The position numbers were made by a program, and so were the translations under genes. A model generated the notes under the pieces. The model saw only the letters and a list, made by a program, of their open reading frames with translations, had not been told where the DNA came from and made no database searches. This document shows, piece by piece, positions 1 through 8,181 of a DNA stretch of 12,487 nucleotides (the first letter of the stretch is position 1; every line of letters begins with the position of its first letter). The stretch covers positions 1-12,487 of the forward strand of contig USPO01000026.1 of NCBI GenBank assembly GCA_900556575.1. The letters are read 5' to 3'. This stretch comes from an uncultured Eubacteriales bacterium. Lineage in GTDB: Bacteria; Bacillota; Clostridia; UBA1381.

Positions 1-1526
1 ATCATATAATTCTGCCCTGTCTGCGGATCCTGATATATTTGTGAATCAATTGCATTTACGGATTTTGTTGTCTCACTTTCCGAGCTTGAAGAGAAAATTA
101 TCTTTCCGTTTTCCCAAGGTCCTTCCGGTGAAGATGCCTTGAATAGAATAATAGATGAATTATTCTTTCCGAATTGATCCGAATATGAGCAGGTAAGGTA
201 GTATGGTGTCATCTCATCTTCCGAGTTATACCACATATCCGGCGCCCAAATATTTGAATAATCAGACGAAACACTATGTTTATACATATCCGTTACACAT
301 TCCGGAAGCTTAGGAAGTGTATTCTCTGTCCTTGTCCAATGAATTAAATCTTCGGACTTGAATATATCAATCATACCGGTTGAATAAACATAATACATTC
401 CCGATTTAGGGTCTTTAAATATTGTAGGGTCATGCACACCTATCGTAGTTTCAAGACTATCCTCCGGTGTTTCTGCCGGATAGATTATTCCATCATCACA
501 TATTTCACTCAAATACCTGATTCCCTCATTCTTGGTATACATATATGTTTTCATACGTTTTATGCCGGTAGGGTCTCCGGCATTATTGCTGATACTTGCT
601 GTTTCTCCAGCTTTAACAGTTTGCTTTGACACAATTGTTCTTATAAGACTCCCATTCTCATCATAACACATTGTTATAATTGAAATATCCTCAGTCTCTC
701 TCGTATAGTTTTTTACTTCCACCGCAGCTGTCAGAGATTTAACCACAATCATATCTTCGGCTGTATCGGCAGAAAGTTTTTCATGCATAACAATTCCGTT
801 ATGCGGAATTGAATTTAATACCCCCGCACTATCCGAAATATAATAGCACTTTACATCAAGCTTAGGACTTGAATCCGAAACTATTTCGGACTCCGGAACT
901 GCATAGTCAAATATCATAAAGTTATCTATCATTCCGTCAAATCCTGGATCAGACGGATATTGTGACTTTCCTAAATAGTTCTTATCTGTACTTCCCAAAA
1001 GACCGAGGTCATTTGAAAATGTATTTGAGGTTGCCGCAAGTTCACCGTTTATATAAAGTCTTGCATTTGTACCTTCTTTTGTGATAATAATCTTATTCCA
1101 TTGACCAAGCTTTACTTCTGTATTTCCCGATACAAGGTCATTTCCTTTAAATCTGAATTTAGGATTTTTTGCACCATAGCATGAAAACCAAAGTGTATTA
1201 TCCGTACCGCTGCCGAGGTCAAAAACACGGGCAAATGAATCCTCACTGCGTGGAAGCACCTCGACAGAAATTGTATAATCTCCCTTCATACCGAGCGTAA
1301 TATTATCCTTTAGCTTAACATATGCACCCCCCTGCATATCTACTGCCATTCCCGACTCTGACTCCGTATACCCTATTCTGCCCTCACCGCTGACCAATTC
1401 ATATTCCGATGAAACATCATCAAAGGTGACACTATAAATCGGAGCATCTCCCTCTGCCGCATATGCACTAATACCTGCTGCACAAAAAGCCGCTGCCAAT
1501 ATTGTAATCTTTGTTTTTTTCTGCAT
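1..1526 (-). CDS. Secreted glycoside hydrolase family 43 protein with N-terminal LamG-like domain (3' end missing)
   Basis: The frame starts at ATG 1526 and stays open to the window edge, giving 508 complete codons with the C-terminus missing. Residues 1-23 look like a type I signal peptide: basic MQKKTK, an Ala-rich core, then SAYA/AEG as cleavage site, so the enzyme should be exported. Residues about 30-215 resemble a concanavalin-A/LamG-type beta-sandwich (WNKIIITKEG, ARLYINGEL, FDGMIDNFMIFD), likely carbohydrate-binding. Residues about 230-345 form a module I do not recognise. The GH43 five-bladed propeller begins near 360: GVHDPTIF carries the expected general base Asp366, WAPDMW is at 427-432, and NAIDSQIYQD carries the expected pKa-modulating Asp494. 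The 128-residue spacing of the two Asp fits family 43; the acid Glu lies outside the window. Members cleave arabinan, xylan or galactan side chains, and the substrate cannot be fixed here. The start is the only ATG near the signal peptide; its ribosome site (AGAAGTGA) is weak. Confidence 0.9.
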   Translation of the reverse strand, partial: MQKKTKITILAAAFCAAGISAYAAEGDAPIYSVTFDDVSSEYELVSGEGRIGYTESESGMAVDMQGGAYVKLKDNITLGMKGDYTISVEVLPRSEDSFARVFDLGSGTDNTLWFSCYGAKNPKFRFKGNDLVSGNTEVKLGQWNKIIITKEGTNARLYINGELAATSNTFSNDLGLLGSTDKNYLGKSQYPSDPGFDGMIDNFMIFDYAVPESEIVSDSSPKLDVKCYYISDSAGVLNSIPHNGIVMHEKLSADTAEDMIVVKSLTAAVEVKNYTRETEDISIITMCYDENGSLIRTIVSKQTVKAGETASISNNAGDPTGIKRMKTYMYTKNEGIRYLSEICDDGIIYPAETPEDSLETTIGVHDPTIFKDPKSGMYYVYSTGMIDIFKSEDLIHWTRTENTLPKLPECVTDMYKHSVSSDYSNIWAPDMWYNSEDEMTPYYLTCSYSDQFGKNNSSIILFKASSPEGPWENGKIIFSSSSESETTKSVNAIDSQIYQDPQTGQNYM

Positions 1527-1562
1527 ATTATCACTTCTTTTCTTATATTATAATATTGAGCC

Positions 1563-1579
1563 GTTAAATTTATTTTAAC
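1563..1579. promoter_or_regulatory. Palindrome downstream of the GH43 promoter, possible operator
   Basis: A perfect 6-bp inverted repeat, GTTAAA-5 nt-TTTAAC, lies between the predicted GH43 promoter and its start codon, at roughly +8 to +24 of the predicted transcript. A repressor bound there would block transcription. The repeat is short and AT-rich, so chance is a real alternative. No regulator gene is visible in the window. Confidence 0.3.
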
Positions 1580-1593
1580 ATAACCTCAAGTAT

Positions 1594-1622
1594 ATTTTAT
1601 CATAAATTTGCCAAAAAGTAAA
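1594..1622 (-). promoter_or_regulatory. Predicted sigma-A-type promoter for the GH43 gene
   Basis: On the minus strand TTTACT (1622-1617) is followed after exactly 17 nt by TAAAAT (1599-1594). The bases just before the -10 are TGA, giving an extended -10 (TGnTAAAAT). Transcription would start near 1587, leaving a leader of about 60 nt before ATG 1526. Confidence 0.5.
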
Positions 1623-1672
1623 GTTGCATATTAAAATAATAACTAAATTATATAAAAAGGCGGTGTTTATCA

Positions 1673-2218
1673 TTGAAAAAACTATACATATCTATAATTA
1701 TTCTTGTGATTATTTTATCTGCCGCCATCGGTGCCGTATATCAGGTCAAATGTGTCCCGCCAGACTCAGTATCCTCATATATATCATCCTTTGCTTCAGC
1801 ACTTTCAAATGGTGTAAATAGAAAAAATATATTTCTAAATTCACTCCGCGATTCTACCCTCACTGTATCAATAATATTTATATGCGGATTTGTCAGAATA
1901 GGATTTCTTGTATCAATATTTGCCGCTGCAAGACGCTGCTTTATAGCCGGATTTACCTCTGCAGCATTTATATCCGTATTCAAAGCAAAGGGAATACTTG
2001 CATCCGCGGTACTTGAGCTTCCTTTCATACTTTCGCTTATTCCGCTTGCTGCACTTTGCTCTGTTTCGGTAATGCTTTCAACAAATAAGGGGCATAAAAA
2101 TACAACTCAAATACGTTCGTTTATTCTTCTTGCCCTTGGTTCAATGCTTATTTTTACCGGAGCGGCACTATGCGAAGGATATGCGGTCCCGATACTTTTA
2201 AAAATAATTCTTAAATAA
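1673..2218 (+). CDS. spoIIM: Stage II sporulation protein M
   Basis: This is a 181-residue integral membrane protein with about five hydrophobic segments (roughly residues 4-22, 62-84, 86-106, 110-134 and 150-175). The region around RRCFIAGFTSAAF followed by LELPFILSLIPLAALCSVSVML matches the SpoIIM/DUF95 pattern. In Bacillus subtilis SpoIIM anchors the SpoIID-SpoIIM-SpoIIP complex, which remodels septal peptidoglycan so that the mother cell can engulf the forespore. The start is TTG 1673: AAGGCGGTG (1657-1665) sits 7 nt upstream and no ATG fits better. The protein is slightly shorter than the roughly 200-215 residues I recall for the Bacillus form. xerD lies 111 bp downstream, and a spoIIM-to-xerD neighbourhood is also known from Bacillus, which supports the call. 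No convincing promoter is visible between this gene and the divergent GH43 gene. Confidence 0.8.
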   Translation: MKKLYISIIILVIILSAAIGAVYQVKCVPPDSVSSYISSFASALSNGVNRKNIFLNSLRDSTLTVSIIFICGFVRIGFLVSIFAAARRCFIAGFTSAAFISVFKAKGILASAVLELPFILSLIPLAALCSVSVMLSTNKGHKNTTQIRSFILLALGSMLIFTGAALCEGYAVPILLKIILK

Positions 2219-2262
2219 AAGAACTTTGTTAAATTTGACGAAAAATTTATTTGTATTTTATA

Positions 2263-2291
2263 TTTAATTTTTTTTTAATTTGTGATATAAT
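2263..2291 (+). promoter_or_regulatory. Predicted promoter for xerD
   Basis: An extended -10, TGATATAAT, ends at 2291. The element 17 nt upstream of TATAAT is TTTAAT (2263-2268), a poor -35. The promoter therefore depends mainly on the extended -10 and the surrounding A/T tracts. It would let xerD be expressed independently of spoIIM, which suits a constitutive recombinase beside a sporulation gene. Confidence 0.5.
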
Positions 2292-2329
2292 TATAGAGTA
2301 GGATAATTTGGATAAAAGGGGAAATACAC

Positions 2330-3220
2330 ATGACATCATCAGAATTTCTTGATGAATATACTAATTTTCTTGCCTCTGAAAGGCATAAATCGCAAAATAC
2401 GATTGAATCATACAAGCGTGACATTCATCAATACATAGTATATCTTGATCAAACAACCGGTAAAGATGTAACGGACGTAACAAAAACAATGGTAACTGAT
2501 TACCTTAATATGCTTTTGAGCAACGGAAAAGCACCTTCCACAGTATCAAGGGTATTGGCTTCACTAAAGTCATTTTATCTCTATATGACCAACTGCGGCA
2601 ATGCTGCTGAAAATCCTGCCCTATCACTTGAAGCACCCAAACATGAAAAAAAACTTCCTCATATACTGTCAAATGACGAAGTAAGCCGACTTCTTGCCGC
2701 ACCTTCATCTACTGATAATAAGGGAATACGTGATAAAGCCATGCTTGAACTTTTATATGCAACCGGAATAAGGGTAAGTGAGCTTATAAGCCTGAATGTA
2801 ACTGACATTAATCTACCGATGCAATTCATACGCTGCCGCAGTTCACGAAAGGAACGCATTATACCAATCGGTCATACAGCTGTTGATGCGATTACAAAAT
2901 ATGCAAATAATGTTCGTTCTCAGCTTATACATATAAAAAGTGAACCTGCATTCTTTGTAAATATTTCTGGTTTTCGCATGACACGTCAAGGATTTTGGAA
3001 AATAATAAAAAATTACGGACGTGATGCAGGAATTACATCTGATATTACTCCGCATACTCTCCGCCACTCATTTGCGGCACACCTTATAAAGAACGGTGCA
3101 GACCTTGAAAGCATAAGAGAAATGATGGGGCATGCGGATATATCTTCAACACAGATTTACTCTATGCTCCCTGATGAGCATTTGAGAGATGTTTATAAAA
3201 AAACACATCCTCGTGCATAG
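2330..3220 (+). CDS. xerD: Site-specific tyrosine recombinase XerD
   Basis: This is a 296-residue tyrosine recombinase, the usual length for XerC/XerD. Residues about 3-88 are the SAM-like core-binding domain (FLASERHKSQNTIESYKRD); about 108-290 are the catalytic domain. All catalytic residues are present: Arg148 (TGIRVSEL), Lys174 in the beta-hairpin (SSRKERIIPIG), His242 and Arg245 (HTLRHSFAAHL), His268 (MGHADISSTQ) and the nucleophile Tyr277 (QIYSML). With a XerC partner it resolves chromosome dimers at dif. XerD is preferred over XerC or a phage integrase because of the adjacent spoIIM and the absence of phage genes. ATG 2330 is preceded by AAGGGG at 8 nt. The beta-hairpin reads CRSSRKER rather than the usual GKGxKER, a small departure that keeps the lysine. 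Confidence 0.92.
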   Translation: MTSSEFLDEYTNFLASERHKSQNTIESYKRDIHQYIVYLDQTTGKDVTDVTKTMVTDYLNMLLSNGKAPSTVSRVLASLKSFYLYMTNCGNAAENPALSLEAPKHEKKLPHILSNDEVSRLLAAPSSTDNKGIRDKAMLELLYATGIRVSELISLNVTDINLPMQFIRCRSSRKERIIPIGHTAVDAITKYANNVRSQLIHIKSEPAFFVNISGFRMTRQGFWKIIKNYGRDAGITSDITPHTLRHSFAAHLIKNGADLESIREMMGHADISSTQIYSMLPDEHLRDVYKKTHPRA

Positions 3221-3226
3221 AAAATA

Positions 3227-3265
3227 AGCAGTCCCAGGCTTACTCTGAGACTGCTCATTTTTTTT
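3227..3265. terminator. Bidirectional intrinsic terminator between xerD and lacZ
   Basis: Arms AGCAGTC (3227-3233) and GACTGCT (3249-3255), plus CAG/CTG (3235-3237 with 3245-3247), enclose a 7-nt loop. The one mismatch is C3234-A3248 in plus-strand RNA but becomes a G-U pair in minus-strand RNA. Eight Ts (3258-3265) follow on the plus strand and overlap the lacZ stop codon. The minus-strand side has a poorer tract (TATTTT). The hairpin can therefore end both converging transcripts. Confidence 0.85.
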
Positions 3266-6185
3266 ATTCTACTATTCCGAAATCAAGGTAAATTTTCCAC
3301 TCAAAATCTTTATTAAGTAAAAATTCTTCAGCCGCTCTCGGACCGCATGAATTAGAACCTATTCCATTTTGTTTATAATCCAAACACAGTACAGTATATC
3401 CTGATGGCTCAAGTTCAAAATTATGCTTCTTAGCTGCAAGCTCCTCCTGTGTATACTCCGATACGTTATATGAAAAATCTTCTCCAACAGCATGAATTGC
3501 CTTTACTGAGCTTGATACTTCTGCATATACACAGCCTCTATGTGAGCCATTTTCCTGCGGCTTAACATAGTCCTCATGCATATCATGCACATAACCGTCA
3601 AATCTCGCCCTGTATGACGCTTCATGCTTATCTTCATAACTTTCATAAGGACCAAAACCAAAATACGATGTCTTATTAAAGCTATCATTAAGAAACATTC
3701 TGACACCAAATCTCGGCAGGAACGGCACCTCTTTATTTTTCTTCGCCTTTACATTCAACTCAATAACACCATTTCCGTATACTCTCCAGTTCGTATTGAG
3801 CTGTAAAATCCACTGTAATGCAACCGCAGCAATTGTTATATCAGCATTTATATCAACATATTCATCAGTTTTAAGAGTATATTCAGCCTTTTTAACCTTG
3901 ACAGTCGCTCTGTCAAAGCCGTTGTTTTCCCACTCATTTCTAAGGAACATATCATTATCAGTCGGTGCTCTCCAAATGTTCCACTCCATAGGTTTTTCAA
4001 TAAATTCATTGCCTTCATAGCACAGCGAGTCAAATATACCTTTACGTTTATTAAAGCTGTATTCAAAGAAACCGCCCTTTATAACAATTTCCGATGCTGT
4101 TTCCTTTATTCCTATCGCTCCGCTGTCCTTTTCAATCTCAACGCTTGGTTTATTTATTTCAAGCATATCATAACCCATAACTGAACCGGCTTTAACAAGA
4201 GGAATATCGTTTTTTAATATATATTCAACCAATACAGCATCATAATTCTCCGGCAATGAAATTTCGCCTGTTCCCCTTGCCTCTATTGATGGTATATCTT
4301 CATCAAAGGTATCAACTTTATAACCATTTACATAGCCTGTAAGCCTTAACGTGAGATAATCCGCTGCATCGGTAAAATCAAGCATATTTTTTAATTCTAT
4401 CTTTCCGTCCTTCAGACTTGCCCTTAACGGACGAATTGCATGTTTATACTCAAATAAACCAGTATGCGGACGTCTGTCCGGATATACCATTCCATCCATG
4501 CAGAAATTATTGTCATGCGGAAATTCTCCATGGTCGCCGCCGTAATAGTATACATCTTTTCCATTCTTTTTGCCCTTGTATATGGCATGGTCGCACCATT
4601 CCCATACAAATGCACCGAAAAATCCCTCATACTTATCCATTCTGTCGGTATATGCCTTAATACCTCCAGGGCCGTTACCCATCGCATGGATATATTCGCA
4701 TTGCATATATGGCTTTGTATTTTCAGGATTTGCAAAATAATTGTCTATCCATTCCGGCGAAGCGTACATTGTACTGTACACATCAAGCATTGATGTATCA
4801 TTCTTATGACCGCCGGACTCATGTACCGAGCTTTCATAATGAGTTAATCTTGTACTATCATACTCCTTAACCCATCTTCCCGCATTCTCAAAATTTTCAC
4901 CATATCCGCCCTCATTTCCGAGCGACCATATAAGTACGGATGTACGGTTGATATCTCTTTTAACATTTCTCTGTACTCTATCAAGTATAGCCTCTTTAAA
5001 ACGTTCATCCTGTGCAAGTATGCCGAAATTACTCTCATCATACCTTCCCTGTGAGGTTACACAGCCATGAATTTCAATATCGGACTCAGCTATAACATAA
5101 AATCCATATTTATCGCAAAGTTCTGTGAACCAAGGTGAATTTGGATAATGACTTGTACGGACTGCATTAATATTGCACTCTTTCATCATCCTTAAATCCT
5201 TTTCTGCCTGCGCAATGCTTATAGTATATCCTGTTTTAGGATCACTGTCATGACGGTTCATTCCCTTCATGCGTATCTGCTTTCCGTTGAGCTTTACTAT
5301 CTGACCTTCAATTGCAAGCTCTCTGAATCCAACTCTCTGAACAATATACTCATCTCCGCACTTTATAACAAGCGTATACAAATATGGATTTTCTGCATTC
5401 CAGAGAACAGGATTTTTTATCTCAAGACTTACATTTTTTCCTCTTGCTTCTGCAAGTTTTATATCTCCGTCAAAAAGTTCATAATCCGCATCAATATCAG
5501 AAACAACGCTAACTATACCCCTAATATCGGTCGTAATCCTAAAGTCTCTTATATGCTTTTCATCACGCTTTAATATATATACATCTCTGAAAATACCCGA
5601 CATTCTAAACTTGTCCTGATCCTCAAGATAGCTGCCATCGCACCACTTTAACACAAGTACACAAATCCTGTTATTTCCGTTTTTGATATATTTCGTAATG
5701 TCAAATTCTCCTGTACAGTGTGAAACTTGATTATATCCCACAAAACTGCCGTTCACCCATAAATAATAGCATGAGTCAACACCCTCGAAATTTATGTAAT
5801 AGCGTTTTCCCTCTTCAACCTCGATATTCACTTCTTTAAAATATGCACCGCAAGGATTTTCGTCCGGAACATACGGAGGGTCAAACGGGAACGGATACCT
5901 TACATTGGTATACATATGAGTATCAAATCCAAGATTCTGCCAGCACGACGGAACATTGATAACCGTAAAATCACAGCAGCCGTCATTCACAAAATCATTC
6001 ATTTCATATATGCTGTCTGCATACTTAAAGTTCCAAATACCATTTAAATCAATATACCTGTCCGACATATTTCTTGATTCCGTAAGTGCCTGCTCTCGAT
6101 TTGAAAAAGGTATGTAATATGCCCTGTCCGGCTCTCGGTTAAGACTTGTAACCGATGGATTTTCATAGTAATTTTCTATCTTCAT
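3264..6185 (-). CDS. lacZ: GH2 beta-galactosidase, LacZ type
   Basis: This is a 973-residue beta-galactosidase of glycoside hydrolase family 2, slightly shorter than E. coli LacZ (1023). It hydrolyses terminal beta-galactosides such as lactose. The sugar-binding jelly-roll domain is about 40-210 (MYTNVRYPFPFDPPYVPDEN, closely LacZ-like), then an Ig-like domain to about 295. The TIM barrel, about 295-600, contains GMNRHDSDP, RTSHYPNSPWF, the acid/base Glu425 in IWSLGNEGGYG and the nucleophile Glu497 in MQCEYIHAMGN. The C-terminal beta-sandwich, about 700-970, contains FGFGPYESYEDKHEAS and PQENGSHRGC. There is no signal peptide or anchor, so it acts in the cytoplasm on imported sugar. ATG 6185 follows GAGGTG at 5 nt. 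It lies 53 bp after the PHP gene with no terminator between, so co-transcription is possible. No lac permease or repressor is nearby. Confidence 0.95.
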   Translation of the reverse strand: MKIENYYENPSVTSLNREPDRAYYIPFSNREQALTESRNMSDRYIDLNGIWNFKYADSIYEMNDFVNDGCCDFTVINVPSCWQNLGFDTHMYTNVRYPFPFDPPYVPDENPCGAYFKEVNIEVEEGKRYYINFEGVDSCYYLWVNGSFVGYNQVSHCTGEFDITKYIKNGNNRICVLVLKWCDGSYLEDQDKFRMSGIFRDVYILKRDEKHIRDFRITTDIRGIVSVVSDIDADYELFDGDIKLAEARGKNVSLEIKNPVLWNAENPYLYTLVIKCGDEYIVQRVGFRELAIEGQIVKLNGKQIRMKGMNRHDSDPKTGYTISIAQAEKDLRMMKECNINAVRTSHYPNSPWFTELCDKYGFYVIAESDIEIHGCVTSQGRYDESNFGILAQDERFKEAILDRVQRNVKRDINRTSVLIWSLGNEGGYGENFENAGRWVKEYDSTRLTHYESSVHESGGHKNDTSMLDVYSTMYASPEWIDNYFANPENTKPYMQCEYIHAMGNGPGGIKAYTDRMDKYEGFFGAFVWEWCDHAIYKGKKNGKDVYYYGGDHGEFPHDNNFCMDGMVYPDRRPHTGLFEYKHAIRPLRASLKDGKIELKNMLDFTDAADYLTLRLTGYVNGYKVDTFDEDIPSIEARGTGEISLPENYDAVLVEYILKNDIPLVKAGSVMGYDMLEINKPSVEIEKDSGAIGIKETASEIVIKGGFFEYSFNKRKGIFDSLCYEGNEFIEKPMEWNIWRAPTDNDMFLRNEWENNGFDRATVKVKKAEYTLKTDEYVDINADITIAAVALQWILQLNTNWRVYGNGVIELNVKAKKNKEVPFLPRFGVRMFLNDSFNKTSYFGFGPYESYEDKHEASYRARFDGYVHDMHEDYVKPQENGSHRGCVYAEVSSSVKAIHAVGEDFSYNVSEYTQEELAAKKHNFELEPSGYTVLCLDYKQNGIGSNSCGPRAAEEFLLNKDFEWKIYLDFGIVE

Positions 6186-6206
6186 AGATACACCTCGCTT
6201 TATAAT

Positions 6207-6215
6207 TTTATATCA
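6207..6215 (-). promoter_or_regulatory. Possible extended -10 element for lacZ
   Basis: The minus strand reads TGATATAAA here, an extended -10 about 20 nt before ATG 6185. No good -35 stands 16-18 nt upstream, and the 53-bp gap to the PHP gene is AT-rich, so this may be chance. Confidence 0.25.
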
Positions 6216-6238
6216 ATTACTTAACTCTATATATTGAA

Positions 6239-7096
6239 TTAAATAACTACCTTTTCTTTGATTTTTTCTAAATATTCATACGGTACTCTTAAATTTCCGT
6301 AACCATATCCAAGCATAAGTCCTGGTTTATTTTCGCCGTGAAAATCACTGCCTCCGCTCTTTAACAAATCCAATTTTTCACATAATTCAATCGAACCCTT
6401 GGTAAATTCATCATCGTTAATACTGTAATTACACTCCATCCCATCCAAGCCCTTGTTTTTCAGCTCTTTTACAATATCATATAACTTATCAAAATTCTTT
6501 TCTATAAGAACAGGATGAGCAAGAATTGCTATTCCTCCGGCATTATGTATCATTTCAATACATTCCTCAGGCGGGTACAGCTTTCTCGGACAATAGCATG
6601 GATTTCCTTTTTTCAAGTACTTTTCAAATGCCTCATTTTTATCTCTGACATATCCTTTATCCACAAATATTTTTGCAAAATGAGGCCTGCCCACACCTTC
6701 AAGACTCTCAACACCATCTATATTCAAAAGTTCTTCCTTTGTAATATATAATCCCTCATGGCAGCAGCGCTCTATCATTTCAAGATTTCTTATTTCCCTT
6801 GAACATCTCAGCCGTTCTGCCTTTTCATTAAATATTCTGTTGTTATAATCTATATATAATCCGACAATATGCATCTGACCGCTATATTCTGCACTTAACT
6901 CGATTCCGGGAACACCCTCTATACCTTCACTTTTGCATCCACTCATAAATTCTGCCGCACCCAATGCACAATCATGGTCTGTTATCGCACAGGCACTTAA
7001 TCCAGCTTTTTTTGCTTCAATCACAAGCTCGGACGGAGTTACGCTTCCGTCCGATATTGTTGTATGGGCATGTAAATCTATAATTTTTCCAGGCAT
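6239..7096 (-). CDS. PHP-domain phosphoesterase (TrpH/YciV type)
   Basis: This is a 285-residue PHP-superfamily metal-dependent phosphoesterase. Counting from ATG 7096, the metal ligands expected for the family are all visible: His9/His11 in LHAHTTISDG, Asp16, Asp40-His41 in ITDHD, Glu66 in GIELSAEY, His76 in MHIVGLY, His139 in GRPHFAKIF, His194 in LAHPV, and Asp251/His253 in GSDFHG. The GRPHFA motif and the length match the E. coli YciV/TrpH (RNase AM) branch, whose members hydrolyse 3',5'-nucleoside bisphosphates or trim RNA 5' ends. Substrate here is inferred from family only. The longest frame starts at 7102, but there GGGAGG directly abuts the ATG; from ATG 7096 the spacing is 6 nt, so 7096 is chosen. 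It lies 44 bp after the deacetylase and 53 bp before lacZ, on one strand with no terminator. Confidence 0.85.
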   Translation of the reverse strand: MPGKIIDLHAHTTISDGSVTPSELVIEAKKAGLSACAITDHDCALGAAEFMSGCKSEGIEGVPGIELSAEYSGQMHIVGLYIDYNNRIFNEKAERLRCSREIRNLEMIERCCHEGLYITKEELLNIDGVESLEGVGRPHFAKIFVDKGYVRDKNEAFEKYLKKGNPCYCPRKLYPPEECIEMIHNAGGIAILAHPVLIEKNFDKLYDIVKELKNKGLDGMECNYSINDDEFTKGSIELCEKLDLLKSGGSDFHGENKPGLMLGYGYGNLRVPYEYLEKIKEKVVI

Positions 7097-7140
7097 ATTC
7101 ATCCTCCCGTTTTACCTTATTTGCTTATACGACAGACACG

Positions 7141-8124
7141 TTACTGTTCATTCCATTCTATATCATCTAATCTATGGAACGTATATCCATGCTCAACAAG
7201 ATAAACTATTATGCCGTCCAATGCATCTGCTGTTGCCTGCTTCACATCTGAATCGTGCATTAGTATAATAAGATTTTTATCCTGCTCTATATAGCTTGCC
7301 GCATACTTTTTAAAGAATGCATCAAGTTCAGCTGAATTTTTTTCCTTTCCCTCTGCATCACCGTTCAGTGTATTCCAATCACAAAAATAATATCCCATAT
7401 TTGCAAGTGTTTTCTTATATACCTGCTTTTCAGCGGCATGGTCTCCAGCATTGTAGCTTCCTCCCGGAAAACGCACAAGCTTGAATTTTAATTTTTCTCC
7501 GGTCACTTCTTCTATTGCCTGTTCTGTCTTTGTAACCTCATCCGAAAAACTCTGCTCCGTTGCATAAAGTGCATTGTAATCGTGTGAATATGAATGGTTC
7601 GCAATCAGATGCCCCTCATTGTAAACCCTCTTTGCCATATCTGGATTTTCTTTTATCATTTTTCCAACTTCAAAGAATGTTGCCTTGATATTATGCTTCT
7701 TTAACGTATCCAGTATTTCCGGAGTAACCTTTTTTGAAGGTCCATCATCAAAAGTCAGATATGCTCTCTTTGTCATTCCTCGTCTTTTTGCCTCTGCAAT
7801 TATATTTATAAGGTCATTTTCCTCTGAAGGCTGCGGAAATTTCACATCAGCCTGTTCCGCACCTTTTTCCTCTTCTTCCGGCTGTGCCGTTTCCTCTTTA
7901 TTTTCCTCCGTCTTTTCTTCAGACTCATTATTCTCTGAATTAACAACAACATTTACCCCGTTTGAGGCATTATGCTTTACTTTTGTAAGTGCAAAGCCCG
8001 CACCCATGCCTATGGCAGCCGAGCATACTATGCAAACAGCTGCAATTGCAATAGCATTAACCTTTTTCTTTTCTCTGTTACCTATTTCCTCTGTACTGTG
8101 CTTTTGTTTTTCCTTCTGCTTCAT
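7141..8124 (-). CDS. Membrane-anchored polysaccharide deacetylase (NodB domain), probably acting on peptidoglycan
   Basis: This is a 327-residue CE4 deacetylase. Residues 1-21 are basic and cytoplasmic, 23-47 form one transmembrane anchor, and 60-98 are a Glu-rich low-complexity linker. The NodB domain is about 118-325, outside the cell. All CE4 motifs are present: TFDDGP (124-129, Asp126 base and Asp127 metal ligand), HSYSH (His177/His181 metal ligands), RFPGGS (Arg218), CDWNTLNGD (Asp249) and ILMHDS (His290). Such enzymes remove acetyl groups from N-acetylglucosamine or N-acetylmuramic acid in peptidoglycan, often changing lysozyme sensitivity. The exact sugar cannot be read from sequence, and xylan or chitin is a less likely alternative. 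AAAGGAAGG precedes ATG 8124 at 7 nt. It lies 57 bp after the DUF3792 gene in the same direction. Confidence 0.88.
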   Translation of the reverse strand: MKQKEKQKHSTEEIGNREKKKVNAIAIAAVCIVCSAAIGMGAGFALTKVKHNASNGVNVVVNSENNESEEKTEENKEETAQPEEEEKGAEQADVKFPQPSEENDLINIIAEAKRRGMTKRAYLTFDDGPSKKVTPEILDTLKKHNIKATFFEVGKMIKENPDMAKRVYNEGHLIANHSYSHDYNALYATEQSFSDEVTKTEQAIEEVTGEKLKFKLVRFPGGSYNAGDHAAEKQVYKKTLANMGYYFCDWNTLNGDAEGKEKNSAELDAFFKKYAASYIEQDKNLIILMHDSDVKQATADALDGIIVYLVEHGYTFHRLDDIEWNEQ

Positions 8125-8181
8125 AATAAAGCCTTCCTTTCTTCTTATCCTATGAATTATTTCATTTTTCTGACATTACCG

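Noticed and set aside
1626..1656. Sigma-E-like promoter for spoIIM: GCATATT at 1626-1632 fits the -35 and TATATAAA at 1649-1656 partly fits the -10.
   Set aside because: The spacing is 16 nt and the -10 fit is poor. Transcription would start near 1663, inside the ribosome site (1657-1665), leaving no usable leader.
6186..6238. Possible lac operator in the gap before lacZ (TCAAT and ATTGA half-sites).
   Set aside because: Only five bases match across a long spacer in A/T-rich sequence, which is expected by chance.
7100..7102. ATG 7102 as the start of the PHP gene.
   Set aside because: GGGAGG lies directly against this ATG with no spacer. The ATG at 7096 has a 6-nt spacing.
7685..8155. Plus-strand 156-residue frame opposite the deacetylase.
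   Set aside because: It is Ser/Phe-rich because it reads the complement of the Glu-rich linker and membrane anchor. The minus-strand gene has every CE4 motif.
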